A stretch of DNA of 64,000 bases, from assembly GCA_037693485.1 (NCBI GenBank), contig CM075344.1:92601001-92665000 (forward strand), read 5' to 3'. Shown here piece after piece: positions 1-9,976 of this stretch. How positions within the stretch are numbered: the stretch's first letter is position 1; each line of letters begins with the position of its first letter. Source of the DNA: Kitagawia praeruptora (taxonomy: Eukaryota; Streptophyta; Magnoliopsida; Apiales; Apiaceae). The notes beneath the pieces were generated by a model. That model ran no database searches and was not told where the DNA came from. It saw only the letters and a list, made by a program, of their open reading frames with translations. A program made the position numbers and the translations under genes.

Positions 1-35
1 ACACCAAAAATGGGGAGAAGGATGAAAAGACTGAA

Positions 36-3000
36 ATGGGGTCAAAAGGTGCTAAGTCCTGGTCTTCAGTCTTAAGAGCGGCCCCGGGCCCTGTCAAGGA
101 AGTGAAATTTGATTACGTGCCTCCATCGGAAGGATCAGATGTTGTATCCCCCCCAGAGGATGTCCTCAAGAAAGGTGCGGAAAAATTCAAATGTTGCATT
201 GTGGGTAAATTTACCAAAGGGACTCTACCGTTTAAGAGAGTTAAGGAGGTGGCTTTTTCAGCCTGGAGGAGGGGCCTCACCATGGTCTCTCAGCGTAATG
301 AGTATACCTATGTCTTTAGGTTCAACTCTTCCAATGAAAAGAATGCGGTTCTAAGCAAAGGTACGTGGTACTTTGATAAAAGGCCTCTGGTATTAACTGA
401 TTGGGGTTTCAACGAGCGCTCAGAATCTGTTACTTCAATGCCGTTATGGGTTAAGCTAGCCAATCTTCCAGATTGTTACTGGACGTAGGAGGGACTGGGC
501 CGTGTTGCTAGTGCCATTGGAAAGCCCCTAGGGGCAGACGCCCTTACATCTGAGCTAGAAATTCTTCCATTTGCAAAAATGTGCGTGCAGTATGAAGTGG
601 GGGATCCATTACCACCCACCCTCAAAGTGGTGGACCTGGACGGTTCCATAGTTGAGGTTAAAGTCTCATACATTAATAAGCCAATGGTGTGCGGCCACTG
701 TAAATCTCTTGGCCACACCATTAGTGTTTGCCCGGTGGCTTCTAGACAATGGGCGGCAGGGGGGTCAATCCATACTAAAGGGGCTCCATCTGGCCAAAAT
801 GACAAAGGAAAAGATAAAGTGGACGAAAGTGGTAAGGTAAATGAAGGTCACCAAAAGAAGGTGGTGGTGGAGCTGAAAGAAGGGGTTTTAGAGGCGGAAA
901 CAAGTCAAAAGAAGGTGGTGGTGGAGCTGAAGGAAGGGGCTTTAGAGAAGGAAGCAAGCCACATGACCACTTCAGTTGGGGGCAAGCAAACCGCCAACCA
1001 CCAGGTAGAAGTAAAAGAAGGGGATGTAGACAATGAGTGGACGGAGGTTCGTTCTAAACGAAAGCCAGTGACATCGCCAAGTATATCTCCGGAAGTCTCC
1101 AATCTTCAGCCGTTTCAGAACATTGTGGTTGATGAGGTAGCAATGAAACATGGCTCCAGAACTCCAAAGCCATACAAGAAAGTAAAAAGAGGGGGTAGGG
1201 GGGTTGTACCCCTTCCTCTAGGTCATAAATCCATTATGACTATTTTTTGTTCCTACAACGTTAGAGGCCTTAATAATAAAGTTGGTTTTATCAGGGACTT
1301 CATCTTTAAAAATAAACTGTCCCTGGTAGGTCTATTGGAAACACATGTCCAAACTGACGTTGCTAGGATTATCTCTCGGACCATTAATCCACGGTTTCAG
1401 TGGTGCTTTAACTATGATCATCATCCGGGAGGCCGTATATGGCTGGGGTGGAATCCCTCTATATGGAAAATTTTGGTTCTTGCTTCTTCTTCTCAGCATA
1501 TCACATGCTCTGTTACCCTTCTTGAGAGCAATACAACTTTTGTTATCTCTTTTGTGTATGGCCTTAATGATATGATTGACCGTAGACCACTATGGTCTGA
1601 TTTGGTGGGAATAGCGCAGGGTTTGAATGGCACAGCATGGGCTCTATGTGGTGACTTCAACTCGTGTATTAGTATTGATGAAAAACAAGGAGGGTCCTTA
1701 GATTGGACTGCTGGAATGGAGGAGTTTAAACAGTTCTCGCTTGCTAATGGCCTCACTGATCTCCGGTATTCAGGTCACTTCTTCACATGGTGGGATAGCA
1801 ATATCTCTCAGCCAAAATTTAGAAAATTAGATCGTGTGTTAGTGAACCCAGAATGGCATTCAGTGTTCCCTTGCTCGACGGTGGAGTTCATGTCTCGGGG
1901 CTTATCTGATCATTGCCCTGTTGTTACTTCACTTGGCACTAGTTTCTCCTCTGGAGCGAAGCCCTTTCAATTTTTTAATCACCTTATTGATAATCCAGAC
2001 TTTTTGGGCTCAGTGGAGAAAGCATGGTCTTTAGAGGTTGAGGGGAATCCTTGGTTTATCCTAACGTCGAAACTCAAGAATGTAAAGGTGGCTCTAAAGG
2101 AACTAAACAGAAAGATGGGGGATATTCACAACCTAGTAATCCAGTCTCGGGATGCACTCTCTCAGTTCCAGGACTCAATGCCTGCTAACCCTACTGCTGC
2201 TTACTTTGAGGAAGAAAAGGAATTTATTGAGAATTATTCAGCAGCTTTAAGGCTAGAGGAGCAGTTTTTAAAGCAGAAATCCAGAATTCAGTGGCTTAAA
2301 CTTGGAGATGGAAATAGTAAGTTTTTCTACAATTCTTGCAGAGGGAACTGGAACACTAACAAGATTACTACTCTCACCGACTCGGAGGGAGTCTCACACT
2401 CTTCTCATGCAGACATGGCTAAAGTTGCAACGGATTTCTATAAAAATATTCTGGGAAAATCATCTGAGGTAGCAGATTTTCCTAATGATATTCCTCTACC
2501 TTCTCTCTCTGATTCCCAGGTCAACCTTATGGCTGCCCCTTTTTCTGAGAGTGAAGTTCTGAGCACATTAAAAAGAATGGCTAAGAACAAGAGCCCTGGG
2601 CCAGATGGGTTCACAGTTGAATTCTACTTGGCTGTTTGGCACTTGGTAGGAAACGATGTGACTAAAGGTATCATGCATTTCTTTAACACATTGCACTTAC
2701 CTAGAGTAATAAATGCTGCTTCCATATGTTTAGTTCCTAAACAGCCTAACCCATCTGAAATGCAACACTTCAGACCAATCTCCTGTTGTAATGTACTGTA
2801 TAAATGCATCTCTTCCATGCTAGCCAAGAGGCTTAAAGCTGTGCTTCCCTCCATCATTTCCCCGGTACAATCTGCTTTTGTAGCTAGGAGATCCATTGGT
2901 GACAATATTTTCCTTGCTCAAGCATTATGCAAGGACTATAATGGTAATTCAGGTCAGCCTCGATGTGCTATAAAGCTAGACATTCATAAGGCTTTTGACT

Positions 3001-3611
3001 CCCTAAACTGGAATTTCCTGTTTGCAATCATGGGGAAAATGGGGTTTCCCACTCAGTACATTAAGTGGCTGGAAAAATGTATCACTTCAACAATGTTTTC
3101 TGTAAAGTTGAATGGCAGTTTGGAAGGGTTTTTCAAAGGGGAATCTGGCCTCAGACAGGGGGATCCTCTATCCCCTTATCTGTTCGTGATTGTCATGGAG
3201 GCTCTCTCAGAATGCCTGGATAAGAAGACTGCGGACCCTAACTTCAAATTCCATTGGAGAACTAAGGAAGTAAAGCTAAATCACATTATTTTTGCTGATG
3301 ATGTTTTCCTGTTTAGTCATGGTGATCTTAGGTCAGTCTCGGCTCTCCTGGATGGGATCAAGCTATTCTCAACCTGTTCGAATCTAAAGCCAAACATCTC
3401 CAAAACTACATGCTTCTTTGCTAATGTTAGGCAGGATGTGTCTGATGCTATTCTTTCTCACTCAGGGTTCCAAAGAGGTCATATGCCCATCACCTACCTG
3501 GGGCTCCCTCTTATCACAGGAAAGCTCAACAAGAATGATTGCCATACTCTGATTAGTAGACTGTTGCAAACCAAAAGCAGAAGGGGGTCTTGGCATTCGG
3601 AATATTTTTGA
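36..3611 (+). pseudogene. LINE ORF1 fused in frame to ORF2 (endonuclease and reverse transcriptase)
   Basis: The frame is open upstream of the ATG at 36, so the true start is probably outside. Order seen: a basic/polar N-terminus; a DUF4283-like region (about 170-590); a CCHC knuckle, CGHCKSLGHTISVC, at about 690-735; a Lys/Glu-rich linker with two near-identical KKVVVELKEG repeats (about 855-945); an AP-type endonuclease from about 1236 (motifs YNVRG, ETHV, GDFNS, SDHCP); then an RT with the catalytic FADD at about 3292-3303. An in-frame TAG at 486-488 interrupts the DUF4283 part. ORF1 and ORF2 share one frame, whereas many plant L1 elements keep them separate. The last 13 codons, after about 3571, are out of frame. 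Function in life: target-primed reverse transcription. Confidence 0.9.
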
Positions 3612-4611
3612 ATGGAATGAAGCAGCCATTCTTTTTCAGCTGTGGCGCATCATTCAGCCCACCTCTAACTCTCTATGGATAGCATGGTTCCATAAAGCTT
3701 TGCTGGCAAAGAAGGAATTCTGGACTTCCAAAATGCCATATCGCTCATGTTGGATTGTAAGGAAACTGTTCAAGGCGAGGCCGCGAGCCCTTCAGTATGT
3801 ACACTATAACATAGGAGAAAACTCTGACTTTCTCTTCTGGCATGATCCTTGGGTCCAAAATAAGCCCCTTCTAGATATTGCCCCTTCCATTGTATCTACA
3901 GCTGAGTCCACTAGTTCAATCAGTATCAATGTCTACCTCCGAAATGGGGCGTGGGACTTACCATCTTCGAACCATAATGATGTGATTGAAATTAGAAGGA
4001 TGGTGCAACATATCCAAATCCATAAGTCTGATTCCATTTTGTGGGATGGAATGCTTCCAAAGCATGTCAAATTGTCCACTATTTGGTCCTCCATGCGGGT
4101 TAAGGGAAGCTATGTCCAGTGGTTAAACATGGTCTGGGGAAAATTCAATATCCCGAAATGCTCATTCATCACATGGTTAGCCATAAAAAACAGGCTCCTC
4201 ACGAAGGATAGAATGCTTCTGTTTGGAATGCAGGTTGATCAAAAATGTGTCTTGTGTGGGGTGGATGATGAATCGATTAGCCACATTTTCACTGGTTGCC
4301 CATACTTTGATATTATTAGCAGGTCTATGCCATTTTGTTTCTCTCGTAACTGGTACAATTGTCAGTCAGGCAACTGCACTGCTACTCAGCTAGGGGCAAA
4401 GGAGGAATCAATTGCCCAACTGTTTTTTAGCACAGCTATTTATCATGTCTGGAAAGAGCGTAACTACCGTATGCACAACCATGGTCCTGGCCACCCTACA
4501 TCAGTGGTTAGCAGTGAGATAAGACGTATGGTGCGTGAGAAACTGTTCTCATGTAGCTTGTTTAAGGGTTGGGTTCGGAATGACCCGACCATCCTCTTAT
4601 TTATCATGTAA
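3571..4611 (+). pseudogene. LINE ORF2 C-terminal part with zf-RVT (frameshifted)
   Basis: Continuation of ORF2 in another frame. It resumes with the GGLGIRN block typical of the region after the RT thumb and ends with a zf-RVT zinc-binding stretch (CVLCG ... SHIFTGCPYF at about 4246-4311) and a TAA at 4609-4611. The block usually lying between the end of the RT core and GGLGIRN (roughly 80 residues in related plant LINEs) is absent. The frame change therefore coincides with a deletion joining 'SRLLQ' coding sequence at about 3566 to this segment. This copy cannot make a full ORF2 protein. The 3' UTR follows directly. Confidence 0.85.
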
Positions 4612-4700
4612 AAGAATAGGCTAGGTACATCTGTAACGTTGAGTAGGGTTTACCTTCTTATTCTTTGTATCATGTTGATTTCTAGCATGGATGTTGTCTC

Positions 4701-4778
4701 GCGGGGTATGCCCCTAGATATGTATTAGCTGTTTCCTTTGGTATAAATTCTTTTAATTAGCAAAAAAAAAAAAAAAAA
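4701..4778 (+). promoter_or_regulatory. LINE 3' terminal recognition tail (hairpin, AATTAGC, poly(A))
   Basis: The 3' end has a perfect GGGG-TATG-CCCC stem-loop at 4703-4714, then GGTATAAA, AATTAGC and poly(A). The same order closes five other elements here (plus strand at about 47370-47435; reverse complement at 5253-5320, 34793-34860, 42346-42420 and 57715-57780). For stringent-type LINE reverse transcriptases a shared 3' tail is the usual signature of an RT recognition site; that role here is inferred. Confidence 0.7.
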
Positions 4779-5252
4779 TATTTTCAATACCATCCTCAAC
4801 AGTACCAGCAAGATGTTCCAAATATGTCATATTTCTTTGGTAGTGAAGAGTTTCAACATCAGCAACCTACTCCTACTTTTCAGTCAGATGAGGTTGTAAC
4901 TATGGAGGAGCTTAGGATGCTTATAAAGAGTAATGAGGAGTCTATCAAATCTTGGGAGACACTAGTTACTCGAGTTGTGAGTGCTGTGGAACAAGAGAAA
5001 CAACAATTCATACTAGAGGCAATTCCATAAAATAACGGTGACTTGGAGCAAGGTACTGCATGCATAATTGAGGAAGACAAATTTCAAGGTGAGGTGAGCA
5101 TTCGCAAGCCATGTGAGGAATTTGATCATGTTAGGATGGTGGATGATTTGGAAAGGGCACTATTTGGGACAGACATTGGTGAGCTGCACAAATTTCAAGA
5201 ATTGGTATGTGCGTACCAAGAGGCTGAAGAACATGGGAAATATGCAGGTCTT

Positions 5253-7776
5253 TTTTTTTGCTAATTAAAATTTTTATACCATAAGGAACACCATAAACAC
5301 GTCTAGGGGCATACCCCGTGAAAACAACAAATAACCATTACAAAAGAAATTTGTCCAATCAGGGGCATACCCCGCAGAGTCAACAATTAGCCAAACAGAG
5401 CCAATCACAAAAAATCACTTGGCAATCAACATAACAGAAGTAAGAAAACAAAGGATTAATTAGCCATGTTTAAGTCTTGTTGGAGTGCCCTCCTCGAGTT
5501 GCTCTCCACTGCTTGATCTTGGATTTGGACCAACGAACATTCGTGGCCTTCTTATTGAGCGTGCCAATATCATGATCATAGATAGCCTGATCCTTCTTCA
5601 TCCTGTCATTAGCATGGTCAACGTTCAGGTTCATCACCACCTGATCCACCATAGGGGCCACCAAATCTTTGTCCATATTGACCTTGACATCCTTAGCATC
5701 AACTTCCATAGGAGCTTCCTCAGAAGTCACTCCCGCAACCTCAGTACCTTTCTGCACCACATCAATTTCCATACTAAGACCCCCTAGGTTATCCAGCATC
5801 TTATGCGCCGAGGAGTTGTGAATTCCCCTGACAGTACCATCTTTGAACAGAACAGAATCCATGTTATCAATAGAGGGAAGGGTGCTAACATTTGGGAAGT
5901 CCTCCCACGGGATGTCATCCCCATTCCTTCCCGCATTCAATTTGGCCTTGTCGTTAGCACCAGCACCAGACCCCGTGCTGTCAATCTCCATAGCAGAGAT
6001 GTCATCGAATAAGTCATTCCCCTTCAAAAAATCGAAAGCCTCATCAACCTCATTTTCAATTTCCTTTGCCGAAATCTCCTGTATCTCATAAGCACTCTGG
6101 CCTCCTCCAGAGACACCCAAACCTGAAGAACCTTCAATGAAGCACACCTCTCTCGGGTTCTCAGTGGATACAAAGTCATCCTTCCATGTAACCCTGTTCT
6201 CGTCAGGCTTTGCAGAAATGTCATCATCTTTCACTCTAGTCATCAGTCTATCCCTGGGGTCCCCATTTTCATCAAAAAATACATCCAAAGGAATGCCATC
6301 AGCTGGTATCTCAATCCCCTCTTGGACCGTAAAGTCTTGCAACTGGACAATGCAATTAAACGTCTCGCAAAGCTCCTCATCCTGAAGAAATTCATAGAAA
6401 TCAACTAGAAATTTACCCAAGAAGTTAGCCAAAGATTCCCTTTTTGTGCTCAGCACTGGGACCTCATACCCCATAAAATCAATGAACATCTGCAGAACTT
6501 TTAAATAGTTCCTAGCCTTAGCTAGAAACTGGTTAGCAACCACCTTATCCCAATCCGAGTCTTCTACCACAGAATTATCAATATCTTTATCAACAAGACC
6601 AACCGAGACAGGATGAGGGGAAACCTCAGCTTTGAAAGTAGCCAGGTTCAAACCCATGATCAGATCTCCTTGATTAGAGTCAACATTTGTCTCATTACTC
6701 TTAGGATTCCCATCCCAAAAAACATCAGTCACTATTCTTTGGACAAGTGACGACACCATACCTGAAATGACTTCCTCATCTCCAGGATCTACATCATTTA
6801 CAACCTCCTCCTTTCCAGTGACCTCAGTAACATCTTTAGTGCTTTTTCCTTTCATCACTCCAACATCAAATACATTATCGTTTCCTTTACATTCTTGAGG
6901 GCCATCCAGAAAGCCCTCACCCTGGTTATCACCCATCCCAAAGATGGAGCTACCAGCCAGATCCCTTCCAGGGCTCAATGAAAAACCAGAGGTAACCTCC
7001 CCCACATTATCCCCATCCTTAACAGATCTAAAATTCAAAGAATCAGATACCTCAATAGGAGAATCTACACCTAATTCAATAGGTCTAACATTCTTCTTTT
7101 GTGAGAAAAACTTACCATCAATTTCTTGGTGCTTGACCAAACTACGAGTGCGCATAGCAATCCCAGATCTAGATCCATCGGCAACGCAGATGTTTCCACC
7201 TATGTTCCTCATCGTGTCACCAGTGGGCGGAGCCACCCTAGGGCTCGCAGCAGTCTCAACTCCCAAAACACTATGGATATCAATGTCCCAGTGTTTACTC
7301 TTAGAAGACACCCCATTCAAACTAGACCCAGTATTAAAGGTCTCATTAACTCCAGTCCCCAAAGATTGGACGCTTTGAGAGCGAACACCATAAGAGGTCC
7401 AATCCGGCAAGCTACCATCATTACCCAATCCTTCTAACTTCCTGGAACGGGAGGCAACAAATGGTATATATGATACCAAATCAACTGCAAATGAAACCCT
7501 TTTCAGGCTCGTTACCGGATCTAACCCCTCTTGGGTTATCTTCACACTATCGGTGACATCAACCGCCGATGTGAAATCATCCAAAGAAGAAACCCCTTTT
7601 CGGGACATGAGACAGGAAAGAAAGAAATTTAGTGTTTGAGTTAGGAGATTAGGAGAAGAAATGGGTTTTGGAGGCTGATTTGATCTGATGAAAGAAAGTG
7701 ATTTGAATTTAGAGAGAGAAAGAAGAGAGAAGTTAGAGAGAAGTTAGACCGACTCTCATTATTGGTTCTTTTTTTT
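5253..7776 (-). mobile_element. NA1: LINE-dependent non-autonomous element with a 712-codon ORF
   Basis: Minus-strand element. Its 3' end (T run at 5251-5259, then the complement of AATTAGC, GGTATAAA and the GGGG/CCCC hairpin) matches the LINE tail; its 5' end reads AATGAGAGTCGG at 7760 downwards, followed by a CT-rich leader. A 13 bp target duplication, ATATGCAGGTCTT, flanks it at 5240-5252 and 7777-7789. Sixteen A-rich bases (7761-7776) separate the duplication from the shared 5' end. No EN or RT is encoded. It sits in the Athila-like gag-like ORF. Confidence 0.9.
5470..7608 (-). CDS. NA1 unknown acidic protein, 712 aa, with KRVSF motif
   Basis: Unbroken ORF starting 150 bases inside the element. 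No family recognised. The protein is long, acidic and mostly disordered-looking (many Asp, Glu, Ser, Gly). Features: KRVSF at residues 36-40; NRVTW near residue 470; a short helical patch 'LKVLQMFIDFMGYEVPVL' at about residue 370; an 'EAFDFLKGNDL' segment near 530; a basic C-terminus (about the last 25 residues). KRVSF and NRVTW fit the known [RK]VxF/W protein phosphatase 1 docking pattern, but that is only a pattern match. The KRVSF segment and the EAFDFL segment recur in NA3, so the two proteins are probably homologous. It may derive from a LINE ORF1 N-terminus (half-L1 style); this is inference. Confidence 0.75.
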   Translation of the reverse strand: MSRKGVSSLDDFTSAVDVTDSVKITQEGLDPVTSLKRVSFAVDLVSYIPFVASRSRKLEGLGNDGSLPDWTSYGVRSQSVQSLGTGVNETFNTGSSLNGVSSKSKHWDIDIHSVLGVETAASPRVAPPTGDTMRNIGGNICVADGSRSGIAMRTRSLVKHQEIDGKFFSQKKNVRPIELGVDSPIEVSDSLNFRSVKDGDNVGEVTSGFSLSPGRDLAGSSIFGMGDNQGEGFLDGPQECKGNDNVFDVGVMKGKSTKDVTEVTGKEEVVNDVDPGDEEVISGMVSSLVQRIVTDVFWDGNPKSNETNVDSNQGDLIMGLNLATFKAEVSPHPVSVGLVDKDIDNSVVEDSDWDKVVANQFLAKARNYLKVLQMFIDFMGYEVPVLSTKRESLANFLGKFLVDFYEFLQDEELCETFNCIVQLQDFTVQEGIEIPADGIPLDVFFDENGDPRDRLMTRVKDDDISAKPDENRVTWKDDFVSTENPREVCFIEGSSGLGVSGGGQSAYEIQEISAKEIENEVDEAFDFLKGNDLFDDISAMEIDSTGSGAGANDKAKLNAGRNGDDIPWEDFPNVSTLPSIDNMDSVLFKDGTVRGIHNSSAHKMLDNLGGLSMEIDVVQKGTEVAGVTSEEAPMEVDAKDVKVNMDKDLVAPMVDQVVMNLNVDHANDRMKKDQAIYDHDIGTLNKKATNVRWSKSKIKQWRATRGGHSNKT

Positions 7777-8089
7777 ATATGCAGGTCTTCTACTTGTCTC
7801 AGAGTTTAAAGATGGAGGTAGCACATTAGAGCCAATGGAGGAAGTTCTCTTTGACGAACCAAAGGCTTCAGCAACTTACATTTACCCTCCTCCATTATAT
7901 TCAAGTGAAGCCCGCGAGTGTGTGTTGTTCTACAAATTGATAGATTTTGGGTCAACAGATGAAGGCATTGGAATAGGACAGAGTTGTTACACGAATAGGC
8001 CAAACGAGGAGAAAGGGCAGAAAGTGTGCCGCCGTGATGACGATGAAGTATCGCGAAGAAATGATCAGGCAAACTATTATCATCCTTAA

Positions 8090-9976
8090 TGGAGGCTTGG
8101 ACGTAGTCAAGCTAATTGACTCTAAACAAGCGCTTCGTGGGAGGCAATCCACGCTTTTCGGCATTTTTATTTAGGTATGTTTCCTGCTATCCCTTGTATT
8201 ACCTTCAATTCAATGGGGACATTGAATATTTTAAGTTTGGGGGATTAGTAGTAGTTGTTGTATAATGTGTTCATGTAGGATTTCATGCTTTGCATATTAG
8301 TAGTAGTAAATTATGCATTTATGTTCGTGTTATCTACTTTTGTGTCATATAGGACATTCTGTTTTTATGTTCATATTTCATGTGAGTTCATAATAGTTTG
8401 CATTTGCACCTATGCTTGATTGGAATTTTGTGTTATTGACGCTTTTGATTGAGAAGTGATATGCTTTGTTCTTGTGCACACACATACACTAGTGAGTTGA
8501 AGCTAGTAGACTTATTGAATGTTGTAAGTGATTAGAAGGACACGAATATGTGCAAGATGATTTAGTTTGCATGCTTTGAATACAAGTCGGTGCATTAGAG
8601 AGATTTTTGCTTGGGATTGAGTATGTTTTTCCACCAAGTGAGTTTTTTAGCCTTATTGCATATTTGCAATTTATTCGTTTGCTTGTGTGTCCACGGATTG
8701 TTTGTATTGCTAGCAGTTGTTGAGGTCTTTCTTGAAACGCATGACATTAATTGACGATTAAAATGATAAAGGCATTTAGGAACAACCGCATATTTTCCCA
8801 TATTACCACACCATATTTACATGATCAATTAGTTAACCCGTTGAGCTTAATCCTTTTTTTTTCGGTGACATACCACATTACTTGCCTAGACCTTTTTCTT
8901 GTATTGGCCGTACATTAATTTGAACCCCCATTGTCAAAGGCTAGTAGAGTGCTTAAGGGAGTAATAAGGTGTGCAAGGAGGGGTTATTGTTGGTCTTACT
9001 TTTGGGGGAAATATTGAAAATTGGGTTTTGTTGTTTACTTGATAGTCGGCCATATGTAATAAATTGTGGGATCATTGTTATTGTTTATATTATTGTTTGT
9101 GTTATATTGAGCTCTCGAAAAAAAAAGAAAAAAAAAGAAAAAAAAAATTATGAGAGCATGTTTGTGTTGTGGTGATCCTACTTTAGTCGACTAGTCGAGT
9201 GTTTTGTTGGAAGAAAAATAGTAAAATTATTGTGGGGAAAAAAATAGGGTGTTGTGTATGATTTATTATGGTACTTACTAGCTTTTGACACTTCCCTGAT
9301 TTGGCTTATTTGACATACCTTGTCCCTAGCCCCGTTACAACCCAAATAAAGACCTTTTGATTATCGTCATTGATGTATGTTGTGTTAAGAGTTAGGTTGA
9401 TACCAAATGTCAAGCATGCTTATGATTTTGTTTGAATTGAGTGATACACTTACCCTTGTTCTTGAGAGAGTATTCTTTTGTGAGTGGATTGTAAGTGTTT
9501 ACTTGTTTTTGCGTATGAGATCCCGAGTTTTGTCTCAAAGATGTACTCTTGTAGGCTTAGCATGTTTACTAACTTATTCTTACATTTGACATGGGCTTTT
9601 GAGAACTTATGCATGTTCATTGAGTAGACTATGTGAATACTTGCACTTTCGACACCAAGACATCGCGTTATTACTTTGATTCTTAAGTTGATATGGCATG
9701 AGAGGATTTGAAGGTATGGTAGGATATTAGTACTAGATTATTTGCATTTTCATTTACTTGCATTCATGCATTGCATTGCATTAGGTTACATAGATTTTGT
9801 GGGTACATTCGCTATAGGCCCTCACGAGACCTTACTCGTCCACTAGGGCTGCCTAGGGGTTTAAAGGGCTTGTTGCATATGCCAAATGCAGCCGTGATCA
9901 CCTACGGAAGTGGTACTAATTAGTTAGTTTTAATTGTTTATGCTTGAGGACAAGCATCGGTTTAAGTTTGGGGGTG
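8090..9976 (+). other. non-coding 3' region of Athila-like element
   Basis: About 1.9 kb between the gag-like ORF and the 3' LTR without a convincing ORF. It holds an internal polypurine tract (about 8230-8245, TTTTAAGTTTGGGGG) that duplicates the true PPT at 9961-9976, and an A-rich low-complexity run at 9118-9147. Non-coding spacers of this kind are usual in Athila-like elements. Confidence 0.6.

Larger units (their letters stand above)
1..4778 (+). mobile_element. L1-type plant LINE, 5' end outside window, internally deleted
   Basis: Non-LTR retrotransposon on the plus strand. It carries an ORF1-like zinc-knuckle protein, an endonuclease, a reverse transcriptase, a zf-RVT region, a 3' UTR and a poly(A) run at 4762-4778. 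Its reading frame is open to base 1, so the 5' end and the left target duplication lie outside. It is inserted in the gag-like ORF of an Athila-like element, which resumes at 4779. Defects visible: an in-frame TAG at 486-488 and an internal deletion with frameshift near 3570. Its last 75 bases match the 3' ends of five other elements in the window. Confidence 0.95.
4779..8089 (+). pseudogene. gag-like ORF of Athila-like element, split by NA1
   Basis: Open reading frame running from the LINE junction at 4779 to 5252 and resuming at 7790 after removal of NA1 and one copy of its 13 bp target duplication. The frame is kept across the join and ends with TAA at 8087-8089. One in-frame TAA at 5028-5030 breaks it. 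The N-terminal part is rich in Gln, Tyr, Phe and Pro, like the start of the gag at 63598; the middle is acidic and helical; the end is charged. I see no zinc knuckle or protease. Assignment as gag-like rests on position and composition, not on a recognised domain. Confidence 0.55.

Noticed and set aside
476..805. 109-codon minus-strand ORF
   Set aside because: Shadow of LINE ORF1.
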